Counted from the first letter of the stretch, positions 7,434-17,259 are shown. The stretch: DNA of 36,917 nt from DASXMR01 sp036495525 (GCA_036495525.1 DASXMR010000036.1:1-36917), one strand, 5' to 3'. Notes: generated from the sequence alone by a model not told the origin. Made by a program: numbers and translations.

Positions 7434-10400
7434 GCATCGGGGCTGCCGCCGCTCGCCTGGCGCCGGCTGCGCTGCGCCAGCGCCGCGCGCAGCAGGTCGT
7501 CCAGTTCATCGTCGCTCAGCCCTTCCAGCTGCGCCTGCCGCGACGAACTCGGTGCTCTCCCGAAATCGGGATCGGCGGAGATGACCTCGGCCAGCTCGGC
7601 GATGGTCGGCCCGGCGAAGACGTGGTGAACCGGCAGGCTCACGCCATAGGCGTCAGCCACCCTGGCGACGAACCTGGTCGCGGTCAGCGAGTGGCCGCCG
7701 AGCGCGAACAGGTTGTCGTGCACGCCCGCTGGCGCCTCGCTGCTGAGCAGGTCGGCCCAGATCCTGGCCAGTGTCGCCTCGACCGGGTTCCTCGGCTCGA
7801 CGTGGCCGGCCGCTGCCGCGCCCGCGCTCCATTGCGGCGCAGGCAGCGCGGCCCGGTCGACTTTCGCGTTCGGCGTCAGCGGCAGCGCGGGCAGCGCGAC
7901 GATCAGCGCCGGGATCATGTAGTCGGGCAGCTCCGCACGCAGCTGCGGCCGTAGCTCGGCCAGCAGGTCGGCATCGGGCTTGGCCAGCGCGCTGCCCCGG
8001 CGCGGCACGAGGTAGCCGACCAGTGCCCGCTCGCCGGCCCGGTCGGCGGCGACGACGGCTGCCTGCCGCACGTCACGGTGCCGCCGCAGCACAGCTTCAA
8101 TCTCGCCGCACTCGATCCGGAAGCCGCGGATCTTCACCTGGTGGTCGCTGCGGCCGATCAGCTCGAGGCCCTCGCCTTCGAGCCAGCGGCCGAGGTCGCC
8201 GGTCCGGTACATGCGCGCGCCAGGCTCGGTGCTCCACGGGTCGGGCCGGAACGACGCGGCAGTGAGCCGTGGCCGGCCGAAGTAGCCGCGGGCGACGCCA
8301 CGGCCGGCCACCCAGACCTCGCCGATCACGCCGACCGGCACCGGCATATGGCTGTCGTCCAGGACGTATATGCGGGTGCGCTCGATCGGCGGCCCGATGG
8401 CGGCCGCCCCGGCTGCGCTGGTGACAACGCCGGCCGCCGACCACACCGTGGTCTCGGTCGGGCCGTACAGGTTCCACAGCGTCACGTCCGGCGCCATCAG
8501 CGGGGCCGCGAGCCCTGGCGTGAGCGGCTCGCCGCCGCATAGGCGCAGCCGCAGGCCTGCGGGCACGCCGCCACCCAATTCCAGCAGCCGCCAGGTCTGC
8601 GGCGTTGCCTGCATGGCGGTCGCGGCCTTGCGCTCGATCAGCGCCTGCAGCTTGTCGGGCTCGCGGGCCTGGTCGGCGCTGGCGATCACCAGGTCGCTGC
8701 CGCAGACCAGGGGCAGCAGCAATTCGAGCACGGCGATGTCGAACGACAGCGTGGTGACCGCGACAAGCCGGTCGGTAGCGCCGAGCCGGAACGCGCGCCA
8801 GAACGATGTCAGTAGGTTCGCGACGGCGCGATGCTCGACGGCGACGCCTTTGGGCTGCCCGGTCGAGCCGGAGGTGAAGATGACGTAGGCGAGTGCGGTT
8901 TCGGGCAGCGGCACAGGATCGAGGGGGAACGAGGCCGCGATCGCCGGGTCGTCGAGGCAGATCAGCTCTGCGCTGCCGGCGACTGAGCGGGCGAGTTCGC
9001 GGTGTGCCGCGTCGGTGATGATGACTCGCAGGCCAGCGCCGCCGGCCATCGCCGCCAGCCGCGCGACTGGGAAGCCGGGATCAAGCGGCACGTAGGCGCC
9101 GCCGGCCCACCACACGCCGAGCAGCCCCGTCAGCATCCCGGCGCCCCGCCCGGTGCACAGCCCGACCGGCGTGTCCGTGCCGACCCCGCGGTCGGCCAGG
9201 ATCCGGGCGACGCGGGCGGCGCGATCGCATATCTCGGTCATCGGCAGCGACCCGTCAGCGTCGATGACCAGGGACGCCGACGCCTGAAGGAGGTGCCGTA
9301 CGTCCGCGCAGTCATCCTGCCCGCCGGCCAGCGCGGCGCGGTTGCGTCCGCCGATCAGCTCGTCGGTGTCCGCGGCCGGCAGCATGGGCAGGTCGGCGAC
9401 CCGGCTGCCCGGATTGTCGGCCGCGTGCTCGAGCATCGTCACCATGCAGCGCAGGAACCGGCCGGCCCAGGCGGCGCCGAATACGTCGGTGCTGTACTCC
9501 AGCACGATCGTCACGTCCTCGCCGTCCAGGGCGTCCACGTACATGGTGAGGTCGAGTTTCGCCGTCCCGGTCAGCAGCGCGCGGGAGCGCGCGGTGATGC
9601 CGGGCAGGTCGAGCACGGGCGGGTTGAGCGACCCGTACTGGAACTGGACCTGAATCAGCGGCGAGTGCGCGAGCGTGCGGTCGGGCGCGAGGCCGTCGAC
9701 GAGCCGGTCGAAGGGCAGCTGCTGGTGCTGCATCGCGTCGAGGGTGGTGTCCCTGACCCGGCCGAGCAGCGCGGCGACTGTCGGGTCGCCCGCCAGCGAT
9801 ATCCGCAGCGGGACCGTGTTGGTGAACATGCCGACAAGCGGATCCAGCTCGGTGTGCGTGCGCCCGGCCACCTGGGTGCCGATCACGACGTCGTCCTGTC
9901 GTGCGTAGCGTGACAGCACGGCGGCGAAGCCCGAGAGGAACAGCATGAACATGGTCGCGTTCTCGCCATGAGCGACCGTTGCGAGGCGAGCCACCGTGGC
10001 CGCGTCCAGCGTGATCGACGCTGCCGCGCCAGACGAAGACTGGCGGGCTGGCCTGGCCCGGTCGGTCGGCAGGGTGAGCAGCTCCGGTATGCCGTGCAGC
10101 TGGTCGCGCCAGTAACTGAGCTGCCGCTCGAGCTCCTCGCCGCGCAACCGGTCCTGCTGCCAGACGGCGTAGTCGCCGTACTCTAGCCACAGCGACGGCA
10201 GGCTGGCCGGCTCGCCGGTCAGCTCGGCCCGGTAGCAAGCCGACAGCTCGTCGATAATGATCTGCATGGACGCGCCGTCGCTGACCAGGTGGTGCATGAC
10301 CAGCGCGAACAGGTGCCGCTCGGGCCCGGCAGCGATGAGCGCCGCGCGGATCAGCGGCCCGGCGGTCAGGTCGAAGGTCTTGCGCCCGAGGTCTGCCGCG

Positions 10401-10696
10401 ATCGCCTCGGCCTGGCGGGCGGCCTCGCCGTCCGGTGCAGCCGGGAGCTCGATGCGCTCGATCGGCGCTCTGGCGGTGCCGGCCACGATCTGCTCGGGTA
10501 CGCCGTCGAAGGCGACGATGCTGGTTCGCAGCACGGCGTGCCGAGCGATCAGTTCGTCCATCGCGCGCTGCAGCGCAGCCGGGTCGAGCGGGCCGTCCAG
10601 CCACATCGCGTACGGCATGTTGTAGGTCGGCGCGCCGGGCGACAGCTGGTCGAGGAACCACAGCCGCTGCTGCGCGAAGGAGACGGGGAAGCGCAT
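7430..10696 (-). CDS. NRPS module C-A-PCP, Gly-type (NRPS4)
   Basis: 1088 residues forming one complete module. The condensation domain (1 to about 430) has SFAQQRLWFLDQL and the catalytic HHLVSDG (135-141). The adenylation domain has A3 FTSGSTGQPKG (about 607), A4 FDIAVLE (Asp653), A5 NLYGPTETT, A7 YRTGDLGRW, A8 HQVKIRGFRIECGEIE and A10 NAKVDR. The PCP has LGGHSLTATRF with Ser1003. The pocket residues read DILQLGLVWK, the well-known Gly code. There is no epimerase, methyltransferase or thioesterase domain, although this is the last NRPS gene of the operon. The tail LSDDELDDLL resembles a short docking helix and is the same as in NRPS3. Release probably uses the separate thioesterase at 33290-34264. 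Confidence 0.95.
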   Translation of the reverse strand: MRFPVSFAQQRLWFLDQLSPGAPTYNMPYAMWLDGPLDPAALQRAMDELIARHAVLRTSIVAFDGVPEQIVAGTARAPIERIELPAAPDGEAARQAEAIAADLGRKTFDLTAGPLIRAALIAAGPERHLFALVMHHLVSDGASMQIIIDELSACYRAELTGEPASLPSLWLEYGDYAVWQQDRLRGEELERQLSYWRDQLHGIPELLTLPTDRARPARQSSSGAAASITLDAATVARLATVAHGENATMFMLFLSGFAAVLSRYARQDDVVIGTQVAGRTHTELDPLVGMFTNTVPLRISLAGDPTVAALLGRVRDTTLDAMQHQQLPFDRLVDGLAPDRTLAHSPLIQVQFQYGSLNPPVLDLPGITARSRALLTGTAKLDLTMYVDALDGEDVTIVLEYSTDVFGAAWAGRFLRCMVTMLEHAADNPGSRVADLPMLPAADTDELIGGRNRAALAGGQDDCADVRHLLQASASLVIDADGSLPMTEICDRAARVARILADRGVGTDTPVGLCTGRGAGMLTGLLGVWWAGGAYVPLDPGFPVARLAAMAGGAGLRVIITDAAHRELARSVAGSAELICLDDPAIAASFPLDPVPLPETALAYVIFTSGSTGQPKGVAVEHRAVANLLTSFWRAFRLGATDRLVAVTTLSFDIAVLELLLPLVCGSDLVIASADQAREPDKLQALIERKAATAMQATPQTWRLLELGGGVPAGLRLRLCGGEPLTPGLAAPLMAPDVTLWNLYGPTETTVWSAAGVVTSAAGAAAIGPPIERTRIYVLDDSHMPVPVGVIGEVWVAGRGVARGYFGRPRLTAASFRPDPWSTEPGARMYRTGDLGRWLEGEGLELIGRSDHQVKIRGFRIECGEIEAVLRRHRDVRQAAVVAADRAGERALVGYLVPRRGSALAKPDADLLAELRPQLRAELPDYMIPALIVALPALPLTPNAKVDRAALPAPQWSAGAAAAGHVEPRNPVEATLARIWADLLSSEAPAGVHDNLFALGGHSLTATRFVARVADAYGVSLPVHHVFAGPTIAELAEVISADPDFGRAPSSSRQAQLEGLSDDELDDLLRAALAQRSRRQASGGSPDA

Positions 10697-10734
10697 CGGG
10701 CTCCTACCTCCGGTCGCCGGGTACGGGCGCTGCG

Positions 10735-13700
10735 TCAGGCACCGGAGCCGCCAGCAGTCGCCTGGCGCCTGCTGCGCTGGGCCATGGCCGCGCGCAGCAG
10801 GTCGTCCAGTTCATCGTCGCTCAGCCCTTCCAGCTGCGCCTGCCGCGACGAGCTCGCGGTGCCGCCGAATCCGGGATCAGCGGCGATAGCCTCGGCCAGC
10901 TCGGCGATGGTCGGCCCGGCGAAGACGTGGTGAACCGGCAGGCTCACGCCGTAGGCGTCAGCGACGCGGGCGACGAACCTGGTCGCGGTCAGCGAGTGGC
11001 CGCCGAGCGCGAACAGGTTGTCGTGCACGCTCAGTGGCGCCTCGCTGCCGAGCAGGTCGGCCCAGATCCCGGCGAGTGTCGCCTCGACCGGGTTCCTGGG
11101 CTGGACGACGCCGGCCGCTGCTGCCGAGTCAGCCCACGGCGGCGCTGGCAGCGCGGCCCGGTCGACTTTCGCGTTCGGCGTCAGCGGCAGCGCGGGCAGC
11201 GCGAGGATCAGCGCGGGGATCATGTAGTCGGGCAGCTCCGCCCGCAATTGCGGCCGGAGCTCGGCCAGCAGGTCGGCATCGGGCTGGGCTAGCGCGCTGC
11301 CCCGGCGCGGCACGAGGTAGCCGACCAGTGCCCGCTCGCCGGCCCGGTCGGCCGCGACGACGGCCGCCTGCCGCACGTCACGGTGCCGCCGCAGCAGGGC
11401 CTCGATCTCGCCGCACTCGATCCGGAAGCCGCGGATCTTCACCTGGTGATCGCTGCGGCCGAGCAGCTCGAGGCCCTCGCCTTCGAGCCAGCGGCCGAGG
11501 TCGCCGGTCCGGTACATGCGCGCGCCAGGCTCGGTGCTCCACGGGTCGGGCCGGAACGACGCAGCTGTGAGCCGTGCGCGGCCGTGATAGCCGCGGGCGA
11601 CGGCCCGGCCGGCGACCCAGACCTCGGCGGCCGCCCCGACCGGTACCGGCATCAGGTGCTCGTCGAGGAGGTAGCACCGGGTGCGCTCGATCGGCGGCCC
11701 GATGGCGGCCGCCCCGGCCGTGCCAGTGACGACAGCGGCCGCCGACCATGCCGTGGTCTCGGCCAGGCCGTAGAGGGTCCACGCGGTGGACTCCGGCGAC
11801 ATCAGCGCGGCCACGAGCCCTGGCGTGAGCGGCTCGCTGCCGCACAAGCGCAGCCCGAGCGTGTCAGGAACGCCGCCAGCGGATTCGAGCAGGCGCCAGG
11901 TCCGCGCCGTCGCTTGCATGGCGGTCGCGCCCGTCTGCCTGATCAGCGCCCGCAGTGAACTGGGCTCGCTGGCCTGGCCGGCGGCCGCGATCACCAGGTC
12001 GGCGCCGCAGGCCAAGGGCAGCAGCAGCTCGGGGACGACTGCCTCAGCCGGCACCTCACCCAGGGCCAGGAAGCGGCCGGCGGCGCGGAGCCGGAGCGCG
12101 CGCCGCAGCGACGTCAGGAGGTTCGCGACGGCGCGGTGCTCGACGGCGACGCCTTTGGGCTGCCCGGTCGAGCCGGAGGTGAAGATGACGTACGCGAGTG
12201 CGGTTTCGGGCAGCGGCACAGGATCGAGGGGGAACGAGGCCGTTACCGCCGGGTCGTCGAGGCAGATCAGCTCTGCGCTGCCGGCGACTGAGCGGGCGAG
12301 TTCGCGGTGCGCCGCGTCGGTGATGATGACTCGCAGGCCAGCGAGGCCGGCCATCGCCGCCAGCCGCGCCGCCGGCAGGTCCGGATCGAGCGGCACGTAG
12401 GCGCCGCCGGCCCACCACACGCCGAGCAGCCCCGTCAGCATCCCGGTGCCGCGCCCGGTGCACAGCCCGACCAGGGTTTCCTGGCCAGCGCCGTGGTCGG
12501 CGAGGCGGCGCGCCACGCGGCTCGCCCGGTCACATACCGCGCTGACCGGCAGTTCCCCGCTCGTGTCAACAACGCGGGACGGCGACGCTTGCACCAGGCG
12601 ACGGGCGTCGGCGTCGCCATCGTCGGCCGCGAGCGCGTGGCCGCTGCGCCCGGCGATCAGCTCCTGGCGCTCGCCAGCGTGCATCAGCCGCAGGTCGGCG
12701 ACGGCTGTGCCCGGGGCGCTGGCCGCGTGCTCCAGCAGGTTCGCGGTGCACCGCAGGAACCGGTCTGCCCACGCCTGGCCGAACAGCTCAGTGCTGTATT
12801 CCAGCACCAGCATGGTGCCACCGTCCTGCTGCGCCTCGGTGTCGAGGGTGAGATCGACCTTCGAGGTCCCGGTGGGCACGACCCCGGCAGTCGCGATGAT
12901 GCCGGGAAAGTCAGGCACCGGGGCACTGAAGGACTCGAAGACGAACTGGACCTGGATCAGCGGGGTGCGGGCACGCCTGCGCCCGGCCGCGAACTCGTCG
13001 ATGAGCTTCTCGAACGGTGTCTCCTGATGCAGCAGCGCGCCGACCGTCGTGTCCCTGACCCGGCTGAGCAGCTCGGCGAAGGTCGGATCGCCGGCCAGGG
13101 ACATCCGCAGCGGAATGGTGTTGTTGAACATGCCCGCGATCGGCTCGAGCTCGGCATGGGTGCGGCCGGCCATCTGGGTGATGATCACGACGTCGGCCTG
13201 CCTCGCATAGCGCGCCAGGACGGCGGTGAAGCCGGCCAGGAACACCATGAACGGCGTGGCGTTGGCGCGGTGCGCTACCGCGGTCAGTCGCCTGGTCGTC
13301 GCGGCGTCGATGGTCGCGCTGGCCAGGGCGCCGCGCGGCGACCGGCGGGCGGGCCTGGGGCGGTCGGTCGGCAGGGCAAGGAACTGTGGCGCGCCGCGGA
13401 GCTGACCGCGCCAGTAGCTCAGCTGCCGCTCCAGTTCCTCGCCGCGCAGCCGGTCCTGCTGCCATGCGGCGTAGTCGCCGTAGCTCATCGGCAGCGGCGG
13501 CAGCGCGGCCCGCCGGCCAGTCACCTCGGCCCGGTAGCAGGCAGACAGCTCGCTGATCAGCAGCTGCACGGTCAGGCCGTCACCGACGATGTGGTGCACG
13601 ACCAGCACGAACAGGTGCCGGTCAGGTCCGGTGGTGACGAGCGAGGCCCGCAGCAGCGGCCCGGCGGCGAGCTCGAACGGCTGGCGGGCGCGCTCAGCCG

Positions 13701-14001
13701 CGATGGCCTCGGCCCGGCGGGTGCGCTCGGCGGGTTCCAGCCCCGGCGGCAGCTCGATGCGCTCGACCGGCACCGTGCCGGTATCGGCGACGACCTGCTC
13801 GGGCAGGCGGCCGAGGACGACGATGCTCGTCCGGAGCACGGCATGACGTGCGACCAGGGCATCGAGCGATCGCTGCAGCGCCGGCTCGTCGAGCGGCCCG
13901 TCGAGCCACATCTGGTACGGCATGTTGTAGGTCGGGTGGCCGGGTTCGAGCTGATCGAGCAGCCATACCCGCTGCTGCGAGCAGGACAGGGGGAAACGCA
14001 T
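10735..14001 (-). CDS. NRPS module C-A*-PCP with degenerate A domain (NRPS3)
   Basis: 1088 residues, collinear with NRPS4. The C domain has HHIVGDG (136-142). The PCP has LGGHSLTATRF with Ser1003. The A domain keeps A3 (FTSGSTGQPKG), A7, A8 and A10, but the pocket region is altered. Where NRPS4 has FDIAVLE, this protein has AEAVVPE, so the amine-anchoring Asp is Glu653. Core A5 reads TLYGLAETT (742-750) instead of NxYGPTE. The pocket therefore reads EAPQLGLAWK, which matches no code I know. The A domain is probably inactive or very unusual, while C and PCP look functional; the PCP may be loaded from elsewhere or skipped. Large parts are nearly identical in DNA to NRPS4, so the two arose by duplication. 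The ATG at 14001 follows AGGCGGG, 10 bp after the previous stop. Confidence 0.93.
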   Translation of the reverse strand: MRFPLSCSQQRVWLLDQLEPGHPTYNMPYQMWLDGPLDEPALQRSLDALVARHAVLRTSIVVLGRLPEQVVADTGTVPVERIELPPGLEPAERTRRAEAIAAERARQPFELAAGPLLRASLVTTGPDRHLFVLVVHHIVGDGLTVQLLISELSACYRAEVTGRRAALPPLPMSYGDYAAWQQDRLRGEELERQLSYWRGQLRGAPQFLALPTDRPRPARRSPRGALASATIDAATTRRLTAVAHRANATPFMVFLAGFTAVLARYARQADVVIITQMAGRTHAELEPIAGMFNNTIPLRMSLAGDPTFAELLSRVRDTTVGALLHQETPFEKLIDEFAAGRRRARTPLIQVQFVFESFSAPVPDFPGIIATAGVVPTGTSKVDLTLDTEAQQDGGTMLVLEYSTELFGQAWADRFLRCTANLLEHAASAPGTAVADLRLMHAGERQELIAGRSGHALAADDGDADARRLVQASPSRVVDTSGELPVSAVCDRASRVARRLADHGAGQETLVGLCTGRGTGMLTGLLGVWWAGGAYVPLDPDLPAARLAAMAGLAGLRVIITDAAHRELARSVAGSAELICLDDPAVTASFPLDPVPLPETALAYVIFTSGSTGQPKGVAVEHRAVANLLTSLRRALRLRAAGRFLALGEVPAEAVVPELLLPLACGADLVIAAAGQASEPSSLRALIRQTGATAMQATARTWRLLESAGGVPDTLGLRLCGSEPLTPGLVAALMSPESTAWTLYGLAETTAWSAAAVVTGTAGAAAIGPPIERTRCYLLDEHLMPVPVGAAAEVWVAGRAVARGYHGRARLTAASFRPDPWSTEPGARMYRTGDLGRWLEGEGLELLGRSDHQVKIRGFRIECGEIEALLRRHRDVRQAAVVAADRAGERALVGYLVPRRGSALAQPDADLLAELRPQLRAELPDYMIPALILALPALPLTPNAKVDRAALPAPPWADSAAAAGVVQPRNPVEATLAGIWADLLGSEAPLSVHDNLFALGGHSLTATRFVARVADAYGVSLPVHHVFAGPTIAELAEAIAADPGFGGTASSSRQAQLEGLSDDELDDLLRAAMAQRSRRQATAGGSGA

Positions 14002-14011
14002 CGGACCCGCC

Positions 14012-17000
14012 TCAGCTCGCCGGTGCTGAGCGTCCGCTGGTGGTCGCCGCGATGGCCGGTGCCTGGGCTGCGCGCCGCGCCTGGCCGGGTGCTGCCAGTG
14101 TGGTTGCTTCCCGGACGTCGGCGGCCGTCAGCGCCGCGGCCAGGCCGGCGACGGTCGGATCGGAGAACAGCGCGCGGACGGGCAGCTCGACGCCGAAAGC
14201 GTCGCGGATGCGGGCCATCAGCCTGGTCGCGGTCAGCGAGTGGCCGCCGAGCGCGAAGAAGTTGTCGTGCACCCCCGGCGGCGTCGGCAGCGAGAGCAGC
14301 TCGGCGATGATGGACGCGAGCTGCGCCTCGGCCGGCGTGCGCGGCGCGACGGCCGCTTGGCCAGTTGCTGCGCCCCAGCCCGGCTCGGGCAGCGCCCGGT
14401 AGTCGATCTTCCCGCTGCCGGTGAGCGGCAGCGCGGGCAGTACCACGAACGCGGCCGGCACCATGTAGTCGGGAAGCACTTCCCGCAGGCGCTCGCGCAG
14501 CCCGGCGGCCGGCCGGCCGCTGCCCGAACGGGTCACCAGGTAGCCGACGAGCCGCACGTCCTGGTCCTTGCCGCGGACCGCGACGACCGCGTGCGCGATG
14601 TCCTCCTGGGCCCTCAGCGCCGCCTCGACCTCGCCGCTCTCGATCCGGTAGCCGCGGATCTTGATCTGCCGGTCCGCGCGGCCGGCCAGCTCGATCCGGC
14701 CCGACCCGCGCCACCGGCCGACGTCTCCGGTCCGGTAGAGGCGGGCGCCCGCCCGTCCGCTGAACGGGTCAGGCAGGAACCGGGCGGAAGTCAGGCCGGG
14801 CGCGGCGTGGTATCCGCTGGCCACTCCCGCGCCGCCGATGTAGACCTCGCCGGTGACGCCGGGCGGGACCGGCCGCAGCCGGTCGTCGAGCACGTAGAGC
14901 TGGGTCCCGGCGATAACCGACCCGATCTCGATCGGAGCCGGCGAAGGGCCGACCTCGTCGCCACCTGAATAGATCGTGGTCTCGGTCGGCCCGTACAGGT
15001 TCCAGAGCCGCACCCCCGCTCCGTCGCCCATCGCGTTGGCGAGGTCCCTGGGCAGCGGCTCCCCGGCGGTCATCCGCAGCTTCACCCGGTCCGGGATCCC
15101 GCCAGCCTCGACCAGCATCCGCCAGCCAGCCGGGGTGGCCTGCATCGCCGTCGCGCCCCGGCGGGTCAGCAGGTCGCGCAGCCGCGCGGCGTCCAGCGCG
15201 TCCGGTGCGTCGGCCACCAGGACGCACCCGCCGGCCAGCACCGGCGCGAGCAGCTCGACCAGGGCGATGTCGAAGGCGAAGGTGGAAACCGCGACGAACA
15301 GGTCAGCCGGGCCGAGCGCGAGCAACGGCGTCACGGCGTTCAGCAGCGTGCCGATGCCGCCCTGGGTCACGCTGACCGCCTTCGGCCGGCCGGTGGACCC
15401 CGAGGTGAAGATCGTCACGGCGGCCGCGGACGGCGGCAGGCTGAGCAGCGGCTCGGCCGCGCAGGCCGCCGCGGCGACGCCGCCGTCCAGCGCCGCCAGG
15501 TCCACGACCGGCACCGAAGCCGCCTGGGGAGGCGGCACCGGTGCTCCGGGAGCGCTGCTGTCGACGACGATCGCGGCCGCGCCGCAGTCAGCGAGCATCA
15601 CGGCAATCCGCTGCGCCGGGTAGATCGGGTCCAGCGGCACGTAGGAAGCGCCGGCCGCCCAGATGCCGAGAATGGCGGGCAGCAGCCGGGCGCCGCGGGG
15701 CAGCAGGATGGCGACCCGGTCGGACACGCCAGCGCCGCAGGCGCGAACGGCGGCGGTAATCCGCAGGGCAGTCTCGCGCACGGCGGCGCCGGTCAGCTCG
15801 CCGTCGGTCCCGGCGGCCACTACCGAGTCGCCGCGGCACGCCTGCCACAGCAGCGCCAGGGCCGTCGCGTCGGGGTCAGGGGCCGGCCCTGCGTCCGGCC
15901 ACGCCCTGGTCACGAGGGCGAGCGCGGCCGGCGAGATGATCTCAGCGCTGCCGATGGCACGGTCCGGGTCGCGGCGCATGCAGCGCAAGATCGAGGTGAA
16001 GCCCTCGGCCACGAGCTGCACAGTGGCCGGCTCGAACAGCTCGCGGTTGTAGTTCACCCGCACCTGCTGGCCGGCTGGCGCGTCGGTCACGGTCAGCTCG
16101 ATCTCAAACTTGGCGGTGCCGTTTTCCAGCAGTTCCGGCCGCCAGGCTAGCCCGCCGCGGTCTGGCACGGCCCACGACTCCTCCATCGCGAACATCACCT
16201 GGGCCAGCGGCAGCCGGGCCGGGTCGCGGTCCGGCCTGGCCAGCTCTACCACCCTGGCGAACGGCAGCTCCTGGTGCGCCAGCGCGCGCGCGGCGGCCAG
16301 GTGGACCGACCGCACCAGGCTGCCGAGCGTCGCGTCCTGGTCGACCTTGACCCGCACGGTGACGGTGTTCATGAGCAGGCCGACGACCGACTCGGTCTCG
16401 GGCCGGGTGCGGGCGGCCATCGGCACCGCGATCAGCAGGTCGTCGGTGCCGGTCAGCCGTGCGAGCACGACGGCGTACGCGGCCAGCAGGACCGCGAAGA
16501 GGGTGGTCCCGTGCCGCGCGGCGAGCTGCCTCAGCTCGTCGGCCAGGCCGGCGTCGATGGCGACGTCGATGCACTCGGCGGCGAACGTCTGTCGCGCCGG
16601 ATACGGCCTGTCGGCCGGCAAGGGGAGCGGTGGCGGGGCGCCGGAAAGCTCGGCTCGCCAGAACCGCTCGGCTGGCGAGTATCCGCCATCCTCGGCGTGC
16701 TCGTTTTCCCAGATCGCGAAGTCGGCGTACTGGATCGGCGGCTCGGCGGTTACTGGCGCGCCGCCGCCGCTGATCGCCGCATAGTCAGCGGACAGCTCGT
16801 CGAACAGGATCCGGAACGACCAGCCGTCCGCGACGATGTGGTGCATCACGACCGCGAGCACGTGCTCTTGCGGCGACAGCCGCACCAGGGTGGCCAGGGC
16901 AAGCGGCCCGGTAGCCAGGTCGAGCGGAGTGCGCGCGAGGTCGCGGATCATCGCGCGCACGGCTGGCCCGCGCTCGGCCGCGGCGAGCTGGTCGACGGAG

Positions 17001-17257
17001 GTGACCTGCAGTGGCCGCCCGGCCGGCTCGTCGTCGATCAGCTGCACCGGCACGCCAGACTCGTTCCTGAAGGTCGTGCGCAGCGCCTCATGCCTGACCA
17101 GCGCGGCGTCCCAGGCCTGCTGCAGCGAGCTGGCGTCAAGCTCCCCGTCCAGCCATAGCGCCCAGGCGATGTTGTAAGTGGGCTCGGCTGGGTCAAGCTG
17201 GGCTAGCAGCCACATCCGGCGCTGGCCGAACGACGCGGGGAACTCATACTGGGCCAC
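14012..17257 (-). CDS. NRPS module C-A-PCP, unassigned substrate (NRPS2)
   Basis: 1081 residues. The C domain has SFGQRRMWLLAQL and HHIVADG (from about residue 139). The A domain has A3 FTSGSTGRPKA (about 614), A4 FDIALVE (about 661), A5 NLYGPTETT (about 752), A8 RQIKIRGYRIESGEVE and A10 GSGKID. The PCP has LGGHSLTATRL with Ser1007. The pocket reads DIVQMALIYK. It shares D, I, Q and L with Gly-type pockets but has larger residues at 301 and 331, and I know no assigned match. The start is GTG at 17257, two bases after the NRPS1 stop, with GGAAGGC upstream, so translation is coupled. The C-terminal 50 residues are an Ala-rich tail unlike the LSDDELDDLL tails of NRPS3 and NRPS4. Confidence 0.93.
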   Translation of the reverse strand: MAQYEFPASFGQRRMWLLAQLDPAEPTYNIAWALWLDGELDASSLQQAWDAALVRHEALRTTFRNESGVPVQLIDDEPAGRPLQVTSVDQLAAAERGPAVRAMIRDLARTPLDLATGPLALATLVRLSPQEHVLAVVMHHIVADGWSFRILFDELSADYAAISGGGAPVTAEPPIQYADFAIWENEHAEDGGYSPAERFWRAELSGAPPPLPLPADRPYPARQTFAAECIDVAIDAGLADELRQLAARHGTTLFAVLLAAYAVVLARLTGTDDLLIAVPMAARTRPETESVVGLLMNTVTVRVKVDQDATLGSLVRSVHLAAARALAHQELPFARVVELARPDRDPARLPLAQVMFAMEESWAVPDRGGLAWRPELLENGTAKFEIELTVTDAPAGQQVRVNYNRELFEPATVQLVAEGFTSILRCMRRDPDRAIGSAEIISPAALALVTRAWPDAGPAPDPDATALALLWQACRGDSVVAAGTDGELTGAAVRETALRITAAVRACGAGVSDRVAILLPRGARLLPAILGIWAAGASYVPLDPIYPAQRIAVMLADCGAAAIVVDSSAPGAPVPPPQAASVPVVDLAALDGGVAAAACAAEPLLSLPPSAAAVTIFTSGSTGRPKAVSVTQGGIGTLLNAVTPLLALGPADLFVAVSTFAFDIALVELLAPVLAGGCVLVADAPDALDAARLRDLLTRRGATAMQATPAGWRMLVEAGGIPDRVKLRMTAGEPLPRDLANAMGDGAGVRLWNLYGPTETTIYSGGDEVGPSPAPIEIGSVIAGTQLYVLDDRLRPVPPGVTGEVYIGGAGVASGYHAAPGLTSARFLPDPFSGRAGARLYRTGDVGRWRGSGRIELAGRADRQIKIRGYRIESGEVEAALRAQEDIAHAVVAVRGKDQDVRLVGYLVTRSGSGRPAAGLRERLREVLPDYMVPAAFVVLPALPLTGSGKIDYRALPEPGWGAATGQAAVAPRTPAEAQLASIIAELLSLPTPPGVHDNFFALGGHSLTATRLMARIRDAFGVELPVRALFSDPTVAGLAAALTAADVREATTLAAPGQARRAAQAPAIAATTSGRSAPAS

Positions 17258-17259
17258 GA

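Noticed and set aside
12307..14310. 667-codon plus-strand open frame antisense to NRPS3
   Set aside because: High GC keeps antisense frames open. The minus strand here has all NRPS motifs, and the plus-strand product is low-complexity and unrecognisable. The same holds for 9312-10661, 23745-24770 and 24825-26420.
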